Shown: positions 9,015-17,850, numbered from the stretch's first letter. The stretch: 64,000 bases of DNA from Sporisorium sorghi (GCA_023212695.1 JALCCG010000004.1:206133-270132); one strand, 5' to 3'. Notes: generated by a model not told the origin, from the letters alone. Made by a program: numbers and translations.

Positions 9015-10226
9015 TTGACCAATTGGAAAATCAATCTCATTGTGCTTTGGTTCGGACAGTTTTTGGTCAACTCCGGGATGACGATGATCACCCCGTTCCT
9101 GACATTGTATTTGGCGCAGGACCTGAATGTTGTAGGGGACCGGGAAATAGGACTATGGGCAGGATTGATATTCGCAGCCAACTTCCTGACATCATTCATT
9201 TTTCAGCCGATCTGGGGAAAAGTCGCGGACAAGTACGGTCGTAAACTGATGCTGCTGCGTTCCGGATTCGGCATGGCGCTTGTCATTGCGTGTATGGGCT
9301 TTGCCACCCATCCGTGGCATTTGCTCGTTCTCCGTCTTCTGAACGGTACCATATCGGGATTTAACCCGGCGGCTATCTCCCTCGTATCGGGGACCACGCC
9401 AAAGAACCGGATGGGATTTGCCATGGGCATCATGCAGTCCGGACAAGTTGCCGGCACGATACTCGGTCCATTAATTGGCGGACTCATGGCCAGTTGGGTC
9501 GGGTTCCGGCCAATCTTCTATATTACGGGCGGACTGATATTTGCAGCTTCGCTGCTCGCTTTGTTCCTCGTCAAAGAGAATTTCAACCGTGAGCAGGCGG
9601 CCCGGGCACCTCAGACTTCGGTTATCGCCGGACTGAAGGAGCTGAGCCACATTCCGCAGCTGCCGTCCTTGTTCGCGGTCACGTTCCTGCTTCAATTCGC
9701 CATGATCAGTCCGATGGCGCTGCTTCCGCTGTATGTTCAGAAGCTGCATGGGTCGGCGGTTGATATCGCCATATGGGCCGGGTTCGTTGTAGCGGTGACA
9801 GGGCTCTCGAACATGATCGCCTCGCCGATTCTCGGCAAGCTCAGCGACAAGGTCGGGGCACACCGGATCTTGACGTATGCCTTGATCGGAACGGGACTTA
9901 CGCTGATCCCGCAGGCTTTTGTGCAGTCCGTATGGCAGCTCATCATCGTACGGTTTATGATGGGGGTCTTTATGGGCGGATTATTGCCGAGTGTCAACGC
10001 GCTGATTCGCTCCTATACCCCGGACGGCATGGAAAGCCGCTCCTTCGGCTTCAACACAAGCTCACTTGCGCTTGGCAACATGCTCGGAGCAGTGATCGGC
10101 GGGTTCTTGTCCGGATTCATCGGAATTGAGGGGCTGTTTATTACTTCAGGCTGCCTGCTGATCATCAACATGATCTGGGTGAGGCGGAAGCTGTTCTCAG
10201 ACAAACCCTCGCCCAAGTACCGTTAG
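9015..10226 (+). CDS. MFS transporter, DHA1 multidrug-efflux type (MdtG-like)
   Basis: A proton-driven exporter of the major facilitator superfamily with 12 predicted membrane helices. The first helix carries FGQFLVNSGMTMITPFLTLYL, the loop 2-3 motif is WGKVADKYGRKLML, and motif C lies in helix 5 as GQVAGTILGPLIGG. The frame extends to 8922, but the best start is TTG 9015: AAAGGAAG lies 12 bases before it, and the protein then begins TNWKINL, as family members do. That gives about 403 residues. The substrate cannot be read from the sequence. It is divergent from hemE, and its own terminator follows. Confidence 0.85.
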   Translation: MTNWKINLIVLWFGQFLVNSGMTMITPFLTLYLAQDLNVVGDREIGLWAGLIFAANFLTSFIFQPIWGKVADKYGRKLMLLRSGFGMALVIACMGFATHPWHLLVLRLLNGTISGFNPAAISLVSGTTPKNRMGFAMGIMQSGQVAGTILGPLIGGLMASWVGFRPIFYITGGLIFAASLLALFLVKENFNREQAARAPQTSVIAGLKELSHIPQLPSLFAVTFLLQFAMISPMALLPLYVQKLHGSAVDIAIWAGFVVAVTGLSNMIASPILGKLSDKVGAHRILTYALIGTGLTLIPQAFVQSVWQLIIVRFMMGVFMGGLLPSVNALIRSYTPDGMESRSFGFNTSSLALGNMLGAVIGGFLSGFIGIEGLFITSGCLLIINMIWVRRKLFSDKPSPKYR

Positions 10227-10271
10227 ATATACAATTCCTGATGGCACCGCTCCAATATCGCTCCAAATTGC

Positions 10272-10318
10272 AAGGGGCTGTCCGTGGTCACAATCGACCC
10301 GAGGACAGCCCCTTTGTT
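10272..10318 (+). terminator. Intrinsic terminator of the MFS gene
   Basis: A 12-bp stem AAGGGGCTGTCC (10272-10283) with GGACAGCCCCTT (10303-10314) is followed by TTGTT. Confidence 0.88.
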
Positions 10319-10323
10319 ATGAA

Positions 10324-10422
10324 TCAGATCAGATGGCAAGCAGCAAAATGACCTGTGGAAACCTCCCTGAAATCAGGGATCTGCTGTTTGCATATATCCA
10401 CGGCATACGGACACATATAGGT
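10324..10422 (-). pseudogene. C-terminal remnant of an oligopeptide/dipeptide ABC-transporter ATPase (OppD/OppF type)
   Basis: The minus strand reads HTYMCPYAVDICK, then PDFREVSTGHFAACHLI and a TGA stop at 10324-10326. This is the typical tail of Opp/Dpp ATPases (C-P-A-x-x-x-C and GHxxACHL), including the two cysteines. Upstream of about 10422 the frame stays open for another 25 codons or so but no longer resembles the family, and no ABC domain or start lies before it. It is therefore a decayed 3' end left after deletion or rearrangement, lying between two complete genes. Confidence 0.8.
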
Positions 10423-10543
10423 GTGGATACTGTTAAAGAATTCATACACTGGCCCAAATCTGACTTCCAGTCGACAGTCCAATGGCTGCACTCCTTCCCA
10501 TGGTCATCTTATCGTTCAGTACACAACATCATGGTGTGTTTAA

Positions 10544-11176
10544 TCATTTAACGCGTGCAAGGATCAACCCGTCATAGGCAGGCAGCAGCGTGCTAACCAG
10601 CCTCTCGTCGGTGGCAATGATTTCATTAAAACGGCGTACCGCCTGAACCGAAGGTCCGTTTTTCTCCGAATTCAACGTTCTTCCCCGCAAAAAGCAGTTA
10701 TCCCCGGCGATCAGGGCACCCGGATTTGCAAGCTCCATCGCATATTCCAAGTACAGAGGATAATTCTCCTTATCCGCATCAATAAAGAAAAAATCAAATG
10801 TCCGCCCTTCCCGCTTCAGAGCCGCCAGGCTATCCGCAGCCGGACCGATCCGGTATTCCACCCGATCCTTGAAGCCGGCCTTCTCCAGATGAGTGCCCGC
10901 AAGCGCCGCGTACTCCTCCTTCAATTCCAGTGAAGTGAGTTTACCGTCAGCAGGAAGCCCGCGGCACAGACAGATTCCGCTGTATCCGCCAAGCGCACCG
11001 ATCTCAAGAATATTCCGTGCGCCGGCTGTCTGTACGAGCAGGGTCAGCAGCCGGCCGTAAGCCGGTGCCACCGAAACCTCGGGCATGCCATGTTCGCGAA
11101 TGGCCTCTATCACAAGCTGAAGCTCTTCATCTTCAGGATATAATTGGTTAACATAATCATCAGGGGTCGTAAGCAA
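10544..11176 (-). CDS. Class I SAM-dependent O-methyltransferase (methyltransf_3 family)
   Basis: A 210-residue cytosolic methyltransferase of the COMT-like bacterial family. The SAM-binding motif is ILEIGALGGYSG (about residues 70-81), the acidic partner lies in LTSLELKEEYAALA, and the metal-binding Asp lies in FFFIDADKENYPLYLE and AGDNCFLRG, as in caffeoyl-CoA-type enzymes. B. subtilis YrrM (TrmR), which methylates tRNA U34 hydroxyuridine, is in this family, but here the target cannot be told. The gene stands alone. Confidence 0.88.
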   Translation of the reverse strand: MLTTPDDYVNQLYPEDEELQLVIEAIREHGMPEVSVAPAYGRLLTLLVQTAGARNILEIGALGGYSGICLCRGLPADGKLTSLELKEEYAALAGTHLEKAGFKDRVEYRIGPAADSLAALKREGRTFDFFFIDADKENYPLYLEYAMELANPGALIAGDNCFLRGRTLNSEKNGPSVQAVRRFNEIIATDERLVSTLLPAYDGLILARVK

Positions 11177-11248
11177 TGAAGCTGCCTCCTTTTTCTTAGT
11201 AGCATACCTTATTTCCCGTTAAACCTAACGAGATCTATCATATGATAA

Positions 11249-11277
11249 TTGTCTTAGTCAATGCAATCGCCTATACT
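11249..11277 (+). promoter_or_regulatory. Predicted sigma-A promoter for the YpsC-like methyltransferase gene
   Basis: TTGTCT (11249-11254), a 17-base spacer, then TATACT (11272-11277), about 60 bases upstream of the chosen start. Confidence 0.6.
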
Positions 11278-11338
11278 ATATAGATTGAACCGGCGGCGAC
11301 TATCGCCGTACACATGTTAAATGGAGTTGACATCGTTA

Positions 11339-12487
11339 ATGCCTCGATTACAATTGATCGCGACAGCCCCGATGGGGCTTGAAGCCGTTGTTGCCCGCGA
11401 GCTGAAAGAGCTCGGGTACACGGACATGGAAGTAGAGAATGGTAGAGTTACCTTTACGGGTGACCTGATTGATATTTGCCGCTGTAATCTGTGGCTCCGT
11501 ACGTCAGATCGTATCCTCGTCAAAATGGGTGAGTTCAAGGCTTTCACCTTCGATGAGCTGTTTGAAGGAACGAAGGCCCTTCCATGGGAAGAATGGATTC
11601 CGGCGGATGGCGAGTTCCCTGTGGAAGGCCGATCCCATAAATCGCAGCTTAGCAGCGTTCCTGCTTGCCAAGGTATCGTGAAAAAAGCGATCGTGGAGAA
11701 GCTGAAGCTCTCGCATCGTACGGAATGGTTCCCCGAGGACGGTCCCCGTTATGTAGTTGAAGTGTCCTTGCTGAAGGATCGCGCCATACTGACGCTCGAT
11801 ACGACGGGACCTGCCCTTCATAAACGCGGTTACCGCAAGCTGGTAACGGAAGCTCCACTGAAGGAAACTATGGCTTCCGCTCTGCTGCAGCTGAGCCGCT
11901 GGGGACCGCATCGCCCGCTGTATGACCCGTGCTGCGGTTCAGGCACCATTCTGATTGAAGCCGCTATGCTGGCCTGGAACATCGCTCCCGGCATGCGCCG
12001 CTCGTTCCCGTCCGAGCATTGGGATATCATCGGGAACGACCTCTGGGAAGATGCGCGCGAGGAAGCATTTGACGCTGTGAAGGACGATATTCCGCTGCAG
12101 ATTGCTGGGAGCGATATCGATCCGAAAGCCATCGAAGTCGCCAGGGCGTCTGCCAAGAGTGCCGGTCTCGCCAGAGAAATCGAGTTCAACGTTCTTCCTG
12201 CAGCCAAGGCCATTCCTGAAGGTGAATTCGGATGTATCATAACCAATCCGCCCTATGGGGAACGATTGAGCGAGAAAGAGGAGGTTGAACGTCTGATCCG
12301 CCAGCTCGGATCTGTGACGCACTCGCTTCCGACCTGGTCCTTCTTCGCACTGAGCCCGACCAAACAGTTCGAGCATTACTTCGGCCGCAAGGCAGACAAG
12401 CGCCGCAAGCTGTTCAATGGCCGGATTGAATGCCAGTACTATCAATATCTGGGTCCCCTGCCGCCGCGTAATAAACCGGCAGAATAA
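11339..12487 (+). CDS. THUMP-domain class I RNA methyltransferase, YpsC/RlmL-N family
   Basis: Probably an N2-guanine methyltransferase of 23S rRNA (homologue of B. subtilis YpsC and the N-terminal half of RlmL). The N-terminal ferredoxin-like/THUMP part begins RLQLIATAPMGLEAVVAREL. The catalytic half has the SAM site DPCCGSGTILIEAA, an acidic SDIDPKAIEVA and the NPPYGERL motif of N-methyltransferases. The C-terminus has KRRKLFNGRIECQYYQY. The frame runs to 11321, but homologues start at the Met coded at 11339, with GGAG 11 bases before it. A terminator follows directly. Confidence 0.92.
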   Translation: MPRLQLIATAPMGLEAVVARELKELGYTDMEVENGRVTFTGDLIDICRCNLWLRTSDRILVKMGEFKAFTFDELFEGTKALPWEEWIPADGEFPVEGRSHKSQLSSVPACQGIVKKAIVEKLKLSHRTEWFPEDGPRYVVEVSLLKDRAILTLDTTGPALHKRGYRKLVTEAPLKETMASALLQLSRWGPHRPLYDPCCGSGTILIEAAMLAWNIAPGMRRSFPSEHWDIIGNDLWEDAREEAFDAVKDDIPLQIAGSDIDPKAIEVARASAKSAGLAREIEFNVLPAAKAIPEGEFGCIITNPPYGERLSEKEEVERLIRQLGSVTHSLPTWSFFALSPTKQFEHYFGRKADKRRKLFNGRIECQYYQYLGPLPPRNKPAE

Positions 12488-12508
12488 TATAATGATCCTA
12501 CTGCCATC

Positions 12509-12531
12509 GCCGCCCACGGGCGGCTTTTTTT
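12509..12531 (+). terminator. Intrinsic terminator after the YpsC-like gene
   Basis: GCCGCCC-AC-GGGCGGC followed by seven T. Confidence 0.92.
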
Positions 12532-12544
12532 GCGAGGGCTCCGT

Positions 12545-12572
12545 TTGAATTCATGCCGGCCCAAACTATAAT
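12545..12572 (+). promoter_or_regulatory. Predicted promoter of the LTA synthase-like gene
   Basis: TTGAAT (12545-12550), a 16-base spacer and a perfect TATAAT (12567-12572), 34 bases upstream of the predicted start. Confidence 0.55.
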
Positions 12573-12606
12573 CTAAAGAATAATGCTGGTGAAGGAGGAT
12601 ATGCCA

Positions 12607-14592
12607 TTGCTCTCATCCCATTCATGGATTGATATCCGAAGACGGGCCTCCAAAGGGCTCCATTACCGATATACCGGATATTTATTATTCCTTGTCCTTA
12701 TGATGTACAAGCTCATCCTGCTGGATCATCATCTCCATATTTCCAATATGAAGCTCGATCAAGCAGACTATATCATAGCCGTGGGCTCGCTTCTGCTGAT
12801 CTCCTTCTGGACCTTTTGGCTTCCGCCAAGAGGCAGGCTTGTATCGCTAACTTTACTGAATCTGCTGTGGACAGGCATCCTGTACGCCGATTTGATCTAC
12901 TACCGTTACTTCGATGATTTCATCACGGTACCGGTGCTCCTGCAGGCCGGGCAAGTCGGCTCCCTCGGAGACAGCATCCGTTCTCTTATTCACGGGTATG
13001 ACCTGTTCTTTTTCCTGGATTGGCTGATCATCGTTCCGTTTACGGCAGTCATGGTATTCCGCAAACGGAGATCGATCACGAATGGTTACCTGTTCCCTGG
13101 TGAACAACGCCAGCAGCGTCACAAGCGGATCAATCGCCGTTTGGTAACAGGTACGTTCGTTCTCATCCTTGGTCTTGTCATGACTTTTGTTCCTATCAAA
13201 AGAGCTTCGGATACATGGGCGGTAGGCTTGTTTGAGGGCAATTGGTGGAATATCACGCTTTATAACGTGACAGGGCTGATCGGCTTCCACGGATATGATA
13301 TTTACCGATATGGCCGGGATCACCTGATTGGCCAGCCCAAGCTGGCTGAGGAGGAGGTCAATCAGGTCAAGGCCTGGTTTGATGCCAAACGTATGAAGCC
13401 ATCCGGTTCTGACGCTTGGTTTGGCAAGTATAAAAACAGTAATGTTATTACGATTCAGACGGAAGCCTTCATGAATTTTGTCGTTGGCCAGTCCATCGAG
13501 GGTCAGGAAATCACGCCGAACTTCAACCGATTGATGAAAGAGAGCATGTATTTCAGCAATTTTTATCATCAAACCGGGCAGGGAAGAACGTCCGATGCGG
13601 ACTTTGTCACACACAGTTCCCTGCTGCCGCTGCCCACGGGTTCCGTGTTTACGCGGTATGCCGATCGTGAATACGATACCCTTCCGGAGATTCTGAAGGA
13701 ACAGAGCTATGCCGCAAATGTTTTCCACGCCTATGACAGCAGCTTCTGGAACCGGACGACGATGTATCGGGAAATGAAGTATGATCGGTTTTACAGCAAA
13801 AAAGATTTTGATATGACCGATGTGCTGGGATGGTCACTCAGTGACAAAGCGTTTTTGGAGCAATCGCTGAATGAGATGGACAGCATCAAGCAGCCCTTCT
13901 ACTCCTTCCTGATCACGTTAACGAGCCATCATCCGTATTATGTGCCGAAGGATGCCCGCAAGCTGGATACAGGTGCTTTTGAAGGCACGATGTTCGGGGA
14001 TTATTTACAGTCGATCCATTATGTTGACGAAGCTTTCGGCCAGTTCGTGGACCAGATGAAAGAGCAAGGATTATGGGATAACACCATGCTGATCATCTAC
14101 GGCGACCACGACAATTCGATCAAGGACAAAGCGGACTACGAGAAGTTCCTCGGACGGGAGCTGAACGCTCTCGACATGGAACAAATCATGAACCAGGTTC
14201 CCCTGCTGATCCGCTTGCCGGACGGCGAAAATGCGGGAGTATATTCAGATGCCGCCGGCATGATGAACGTGACGCCGAGCATCCTGCATCTGCTGGGTGT
14301 GCCTAGCGAGCCGTATTACTGGATCGGAAGTCATTTGTTTGATGAGGAGCCGCGTCTGATTCCGCTTCGCAGCGGCGCTTTTTCCGATGAAAAGGTGTTC
14401 TACCTGCCTTCCGAAACGGCCGGGCTTGAAGGTGGAACCTGTTATGATCTGGTGACGCGTCAGCCAACCGACATCCAGGCATGTCGTGATGGATATGATG
14501 AGACGCAAAAGCAGCTTAAGATATCGGATCAAGTCATAACGTATGATTTGCTGAAGCAATTCAAAACACAGGGCGGAGCAGAAACGAAGTAA
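12607..14592 (+). CDS. LTA synthase family protein (membrane sulfatase-fold phosphoglycerol transferase)
   Basis: Five N-terminal membrane helices precede an extracellular sulfatase-fold domain, as in LtaS, which polymerises glycerol-phosphate from phosphatidylglycerol. The catalytic Thr lies in QGRTSDADF (about residue 328). Metal ligands lie in TIQTEAFMNF and YGDHDN, and TLTSHHPYYVP and the sequence around SSFWNRTTMY are also conserved. The GGAGG at 12594-12598 is only 2 bases from ATG 12601 but 8 bases from TTG 12607, so I take TTG as the start (661 residues). It could be a primase or a stress-time paralogue; the sequence does not decide. Confidence 0.9.
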   Translation: MLSSHSWIDIRRRASKGLHYRYTGYLLFLVLMMYKLILLDHHLHISNMKLDQADYIIAVGSLLLISFWTFWLPPRGRLVSLTLLNLLWTGILYADLIYYRYFDDFITVPVLLQAGQVGSLGDSIRSLIHGYDLFFFLDWLIIVPFTAVMVFRKRRSITNGYLFPGEQRQQRHKRINRRLVTGTFVLILGLVMTFVPIKRASDTWAVGLFEGNWWNITLYNVTGLIGFHGYDIYRYGRDHLIGQPKLAEEEVNQVKAWFDAKRMKPSGSDAWFGKYKNSNVITIQTEAFMNFVVGQSIEGQEITPNFNRLMKESMYFSNFYHQTGQGRTSDADFVTHSSLLPLPTGSVFTRYADREYDTLPEILKEQSYAANVFHAYDSSFWNRTTMYREMKYDRFYSKKDFDMTDVLGWSLSDKAFLEQSLNEMDSIKQPFYSFLITLTSHHPYYVPKDARKLDTGAFEGTMFGDYLQSIHYVDEAFGQFVDQMKEQGLWDNTMLIIYGDHDNSIKDKADYEKFLGRELNALDMEQIMNQVPLLIRLPDGENAGVYSDAAGMMNVTPSILHLLGVPSEPYYWIGSHLFDEEPRLIPLRSGAFSDEKVFYLPSETAGLEGGTCYDLVTRQPTDIQACRDGYDETQKQLKISDQVITYDLLKQFKTQGGAETK

Positions 14593-14942
14593 CAAGGCAG
14601 CCAGACCAGGCATCCTTACCTTTGTTCTCTTTGCAAAAACGAGGGTTTCTCAAAAGATCTTAGATCTTGCGGGAAGCCCTTTTTGCGTTTGAAGCCGCTC
14701 CATGTACGAATCGTTCCTGCTGGTTGATCGCAAGAAAGCCCGGAAGCCAGAACGATTTCGCTCGCCCATATCTTTTATCAAGCGTCCACAATAAAAAATA
14801 AACCATAACGGCGTGAGTAACATCCTGAGCACCGCTATGGTTTATTTGAATTGTATTACTTTTGCCGGTATTTTTATTATGCTGCAGCAACTGATCACGC
14901 GCATAAAGTCATTTATTCTAGCTGCTCCATACAGCTCACAAT
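14593..14942. other. 350-bp intergenic region between convergent genes
   Basis: It holds the terminator of the LTA synthase-like gene at 14641-14685. Two short minus-strand frames (up to 76 codons) cover most of the rest, but they have no recognisable domain and no convincing start. I see no other gene or repeat. Confidence 0.5.
14641..14685 (+). terminator. Intrinsic terminator after the LTA synthase-like gene
   Basis: An imperfect long stem (AGGGTTTCTCAAAAGATC with GATCTTGCGGGAAGCCCT, helped by G-U pairs in the RNA) is followed by TTTTT. Confidence 0.75.
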
Positions 14943-16403
14943 TCAAGCCCGATGGGATATTGACTTCTGACGTCTTCTCCAGCTGACAAGCGCTCCGTAC
15001 AAGAGCAAGAGTCCCATAATTGCAACGCAGGCAACGATCCCCAGCGTCAAGTAGGCAATGTCGGGTGCAAAAAGACGGATGGAGTTCCACGGCGAACTTG
15101 ACAAACTCGTAAACAGTGGAATGATACCACCTGAAATAACAAAGAGAATCAAGCTAAACGGAAGAGCAAGGTGTAGCTTAAAGCTACGTTTATTCGTTAT
15201 GATAAGCATCCATACAACGATGATCATCAAGATGATCCATATTCCTGCTAACAGCCAAATCAATGGATGGGTCCCCACGGAAAGCGGCTTCGGGTCTTGC
15301 CCATCAATTATGCTCCTCAGATCTTTTGATACCTGTATTAGTCTGGCTTCCTCAAGAATATGGTCCTTGTTGTTCAGAATGACGGCACCCATACCCCGAT
15401 CCGGGATAAAAAAGATCTCCGCGCGAGCCTCAGGTGTTGATCCTGAATGCCATAACATGGCCTCCCCTTGGTCTGTCTCACTTATTCTCCAGCCTAATCC
15501 ATAGGCACGATCAGTCCTATACTGGACCAGTGGTGACAGGAACAGCTCCTTGTATTCACGGCGGATCAAGCCTTCGTTCTCCTGAAGCAGAAACTGGAGA
15601 TAACGCGCCATATCGTCAATGCTGGCTGTGATGTAACCATATGAAGCACCGCTGTTATCATACGGTATACTGCTTACTCTAGGATAACCAAACCAGGATT
15701 GAAACCCCTTCTCAAATCCGGTCTGGGCAGCCCGCTTCTCATCCGCCGCAGCCATGCTCATACCCAGCGGTCCAAACACATGCTTCTCCATGTAATCAGC
15801 ATAGGATTGCCCGGACACTTCCTCCAGAATAGCACCCAGAATCATATAATTGGCATTACTGTATTGATGCTCTTCCCCAGGCGCCTTGCTAAGCTTCTCC
15901 CTGGAGAGATTACGAACATTCTCTTTCAAGGTAGAAGCCTCCTTGGCAGCCACATCGGAATACTCCAAGCCCGTAAATGTACTGTAGCCGCTCGTTTGTG
16001 CCAGCAATTGTCTTATCGTTATCGATGATACCTCGGGAGAAGCTTCCTCCGTAAACCACGGAAGATAATCTCCAACAGACCCATCCAGATCCACCTGACC
16101 GGACTCCAAAAGTTGAACAATCCCCAAAGCTGTCATGGATTTAGAAATTGATCCGAGTAAGAACGGGGTCTTGGAACTGACAGCGTTGCCCTCCCCTGTT
16201 ACCCCATAGCTGTTCGTAAACACAATATCCTCATCCTGCACGACTGCAACAGAAAGACCAGGAATCTTGTATTCCTCCATCATCTCTTTCATATACAGAT
16301 CAATCTTTCCAAATCGTGCATCTTCCGCTTCAACTGCATGATCGAATGTTGGAAACAGGAATACCAGTACGGACAAGATCGTAAACATCCACTTCTTTCT
16401 CAT
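14943..16403 (-). CDS. Membrane-anchored serine hydrolase, beta-lactamase / penicillin-binding-protein fold (class C family)
   Basis: The 486-residue protein has a signal peptide or N-terminal anchor (residues 1-26), a beta-lactamase-class-C/esterase domain with the SxxK nucleophile in GSISKSMTA, the Tyr motif in YSNANYMILG and HSG near residue 330, and then three or four C-terminal membrane helices (about residues 378-475). The family includes D-aminopeptidases, esterases and the FmtA/PbpE-like proteins, so beta-lactam hydrolysis should not be assumed. The start ATG overlaps the stop of the HAAS gene by 4 bases (ATGA), so translation is coupled. It is the last gene of a PadR-controlled operon. 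Confidence 0.88.
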   Translation of the reverse strand: MRKKWMFTILSVLVFLFPTFDHAVEAEDARFGKIDLYMKEMMEEYKIPGLSVAVVQDEDIVFTNSYGVTGEGNAVSSKTPFLLGSISKSMTALGIVQLLESGQVDLDGSVGDYLPWFTEEASPEVSSITIRQLLAQTSGYSTFTGLEYSDVAAKEASTLKENVRNLSREKLSKAPGEEHQYSNANYMILGAILEEVSGQSYADYMEKHVFGPLGMSMAAADEKRAAQTGFEKGFQSWFGYPRVSSIPYDNSGASYGYITASIDDMARYLQFLLQENEGLIRREYKELFLSPLVQYRTDRAYGLGWRISETDQGEAMLWHSGSTPEARAEIFFIPDRGMGAVILNNKDHILEEARLIQVSKDLRSIIDGQDPKPLSVGTHPLIWLLAGIWIILMIIVVWMLIITNKRSFKLHLALPFSLILFVISGGIIPLFTSLSSSPWNSIRLFAPDIAYLTLGIVACVAIMGLLLLYGALVSWRRRQKSISHRA

Positions 16404-16954
16404 GTTACGCTCCCAGCTTCCGTTTCCGGGAAAGGACGTCGATGTTTTCTTTTGTCATAAACATAGGCCACCAGCGTAATAACAGAAGATATCAGAAGGC
16501 TGAATAATATCAGAAGCATATTCCACCACGTCTGATCAGATATCCGATATAGTAAATGGAAGCCCGTAATCTCATACCCATTTACCCATGCCGTTGTTAA
16601 TGAGAAGGAAAATGCCAACTGGCAAATGACGTATACCGCAGCAAAAATAAGCGGATACTTCAGAAATCCCCACAACCTTCCTGTGCTGGTTCGCTCTCCG
16701 GAGTCTTTCGGAGCAGGGGTGGATTGACTGAGGTCACTTACTCTTGAAAAGCCTTGTACCTCTGCATAGTCTCTGACATAAATAATGGGAGAGTCCAGAT
16801 CTTGAAGTCCCATCTCTCCGTGCTCCCTGCATGCCTCCAAGTGTTCCTGAATTTGGGCTACCACTTCTTCCATCTGATGAGGCGAAATATCGTAGTTTTT
16901 CAATTCTTGACGGACTATGGTTATAAATTGTTCTTCTTCATAGGATAGTATCAT
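16400..16954 (-). CDS. HAAS-domain membrane protein, partner of PadR
   Basis: The 184-residue protein has an N-terminal helical HAAS-like domain of about 70 residues (YEEEQFITIVRQELKNY through a helix ending in REHG), a Ser/Pro/Thr linker and two or more membrane helices (about residues 95-117 and 140-165). PadR-HAAS pairs are common in Bacillota: the HAAS protein is thought to sense a signal at the membrane and act on the linked PadR repressor. The start at 16954 has GGGAGA close upstream and lies inside the padR frame (17-base overlap). The frame extends further upstream, but that part overprints padR. Confidence 0.8.
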   Translation of the reverse strand: MILSYEEEQFITIVRQELKNYDISPHQMEEVVAQIQEHLEACREHGEMGLQDLDSPIIYVRDYAEVQGFSRVSDLSQSTPAPKDSGERTSTGRLWGFLKYPLIFAAVYVICQLAFSFSLTTAWVNGYEITGFHLLYRISDQTWWNMLLILFSLLISSVITLVAYVYDKRKHRRPFPETEAGSVT

Positions 16955-17324
16955 GATCTCCCGCTCTCCCGCTCTCCCGTTCCTCGCCGTTTGCATATAG
17001 CTGCACATTCGCTGATAACAGTGACCGAATATCCTGTTGCAGCTCCTGCCATTCCTGAATCTTGTTGTCCAGAAATCCCCTTCCATTTGGCGTTATTTCA
17101 TAATACACTCTGGCCTTACCACTATCACTAAGTTCTCTTGTATCCGTGACCCACCTCTGGTCTTTCAGCTTCGACAAGATCGGATAAATGCTGCCTACTC
17201 CCTTCAATTTCAGTTGATGTTTCTCAAGCTCCTTCATAATCTCGTAACCGTAACTCTTGCCATTGCTCAGAATGGCCAACACACACATCTCCAAATGTCC
17301 TTTAATTAGACTTGTTCTATCCAT
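16938..17324 (-). CDS. PadR family transcriptional repressor
   Basis: The 128-residue winged-helix protein starts SLIKGHLEMCVLAILSNGKSYGYEIMKEL, the classical PadR N-terminus. It has the wing VGSIYPILSKLKDQRWV and a C-terminal helix for dimerisation with ENGR-like and IQEWQELQQDI stretches. It heads an operon with a HAAS protein and a serine hydrolase. An 11-bp perfect inverted repeat just upstream is the likely autoregulatory operator. Confidence 0.93.
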   Translation of the reverse strand: MDRTSLIKGHLEMCVLAILSNGKSYGYEIMKELEKHQLKLKGVGSIYPILSKLKDQRWVTDTRELSDSGKARVYYEITPNGRGFLDNKIQEWQELQQDIRSLLSANVQLYANGEERESGRAGDHDTIL

Positions 17325-17338
17325 GACATGAATTTAAC

Positions 17339-17371
17339 AGAAATATATATCGGAATCAAGTATATATTTCT
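17339..17371. promoter_or_regulatory. Likely PadR operator: 11-bp perfect inverted repeat
   Basis: AGAAATATATA (17339-17349) and TATATATTTCT (17361-17371) are separated by 11 bases and end 15 bases upstream of the padR start. PadR sites of the ATAT-N-ATAT type are known. That this one binds PadR is inferred from its position and symmetry. Confidence 0.7.
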
Positions 17372-17404
17372 AAGATGTATATTTGATCTCAAAAAATAAA
17401 CATT

Positions 17405-17442
17405 AAAAAACCCGTTCAAGAGCTTATAGGCTCTTAAACGGG
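17405..17442 (-). terminator. Intrinsic terminator of the small gene at 17460-17726
   Basis: On the minus strand a 13-bp stem (CCCGTTTAAGAGC with GCTCTTGAACGGG) is followed by six T. Confidence 0.88.
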
Positions 17443-17459
17443 CTGCACAGGATTTATAA

Positions 17460-17726
17460 CTACTTTTTAGCTGAACGAAGCTTGGACAGACGCTCCTGCT
17501 CCTCACCTAACAACTCTTCCGCCAATTCAACGGCGTTCGGATTCCCTTGTTCGATCACCTGATCGACCGCGCGTTCTGTGTGAGACAACGAATTCTCCGC
17601 TTGCTGAATTAACTGGTCTGTCGGATGCGACAATGCCGAAGATACGGCACGGTGCAGCTTCTCCACGGAATCAAGCGCACTGTTGCTGGGACTGTTGGAA
17701 TGAAGACTGGAATCGTGACTGTTCAT
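17460..17726 (-). CDS. Small hydrophilic helical protein of unknown function
   Basis: An 88-residue protein beginning with a Ser/Asn-rich stretch, followed by two amphipathic helices rich in Glu, Gln and Leu (SVEKLHRAVSSAL; AVELAEELLGEEQERLSKLR). I do not recognise a named domain. The gene is supported by a GGGAG site before ATG 17726, codon use like its neighbours, and its own terminator. There is no signal peptide and no cysteine. The composition resembles small spore- or stress-associated proteins, but that is only a resemblance. Confidence 0.65.
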   Translation of the reverse strand: MNSHDSSLHSNSPSNSALDSVEKLHRAVSSALSHPTDQLIQQAENSLSHTERAVDQVIEQGNPNAVELAEELLGEEQERLSKLRSAKK

Positions 17727-17850
17727 GACGGAAACTCCCTTCAATAGTTGTTGGTTCCTGTTGCCCTCTTAGCATGGATGGCTGAGTCAGGAACTATACC
17801 CGCAGGATGGGAATTTCCGTGAATACTTCAACTTGAATGCATATGGATCG

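Noticed and set aside
10333..10551. Plus-strand open frame of 72 codons between the MFS gene and the O-methyltransferase gene
   Set aside because: It has no domain and overlaps the minus-strand OppD/F-type tail, which has strong family residues. It is a shadow.
14650..14890. Minus-strand frames of 60 and 76 codons between the LTA synthase-like gene and the serine hydrolase
   Set aside because: No convincing start or domain, they overlap each other and the terminator, and no transposase match could be recognised.
14943..16403. Class C beta-lactamase (antibiotic resistance)
   Set aside because: The fold and SxxK/Tyr/HSG motifs are shared by esterases and D-peptidases; C-terminal membrane helices and the PadR-HAAS operon do not point to a true beta-lactamase.
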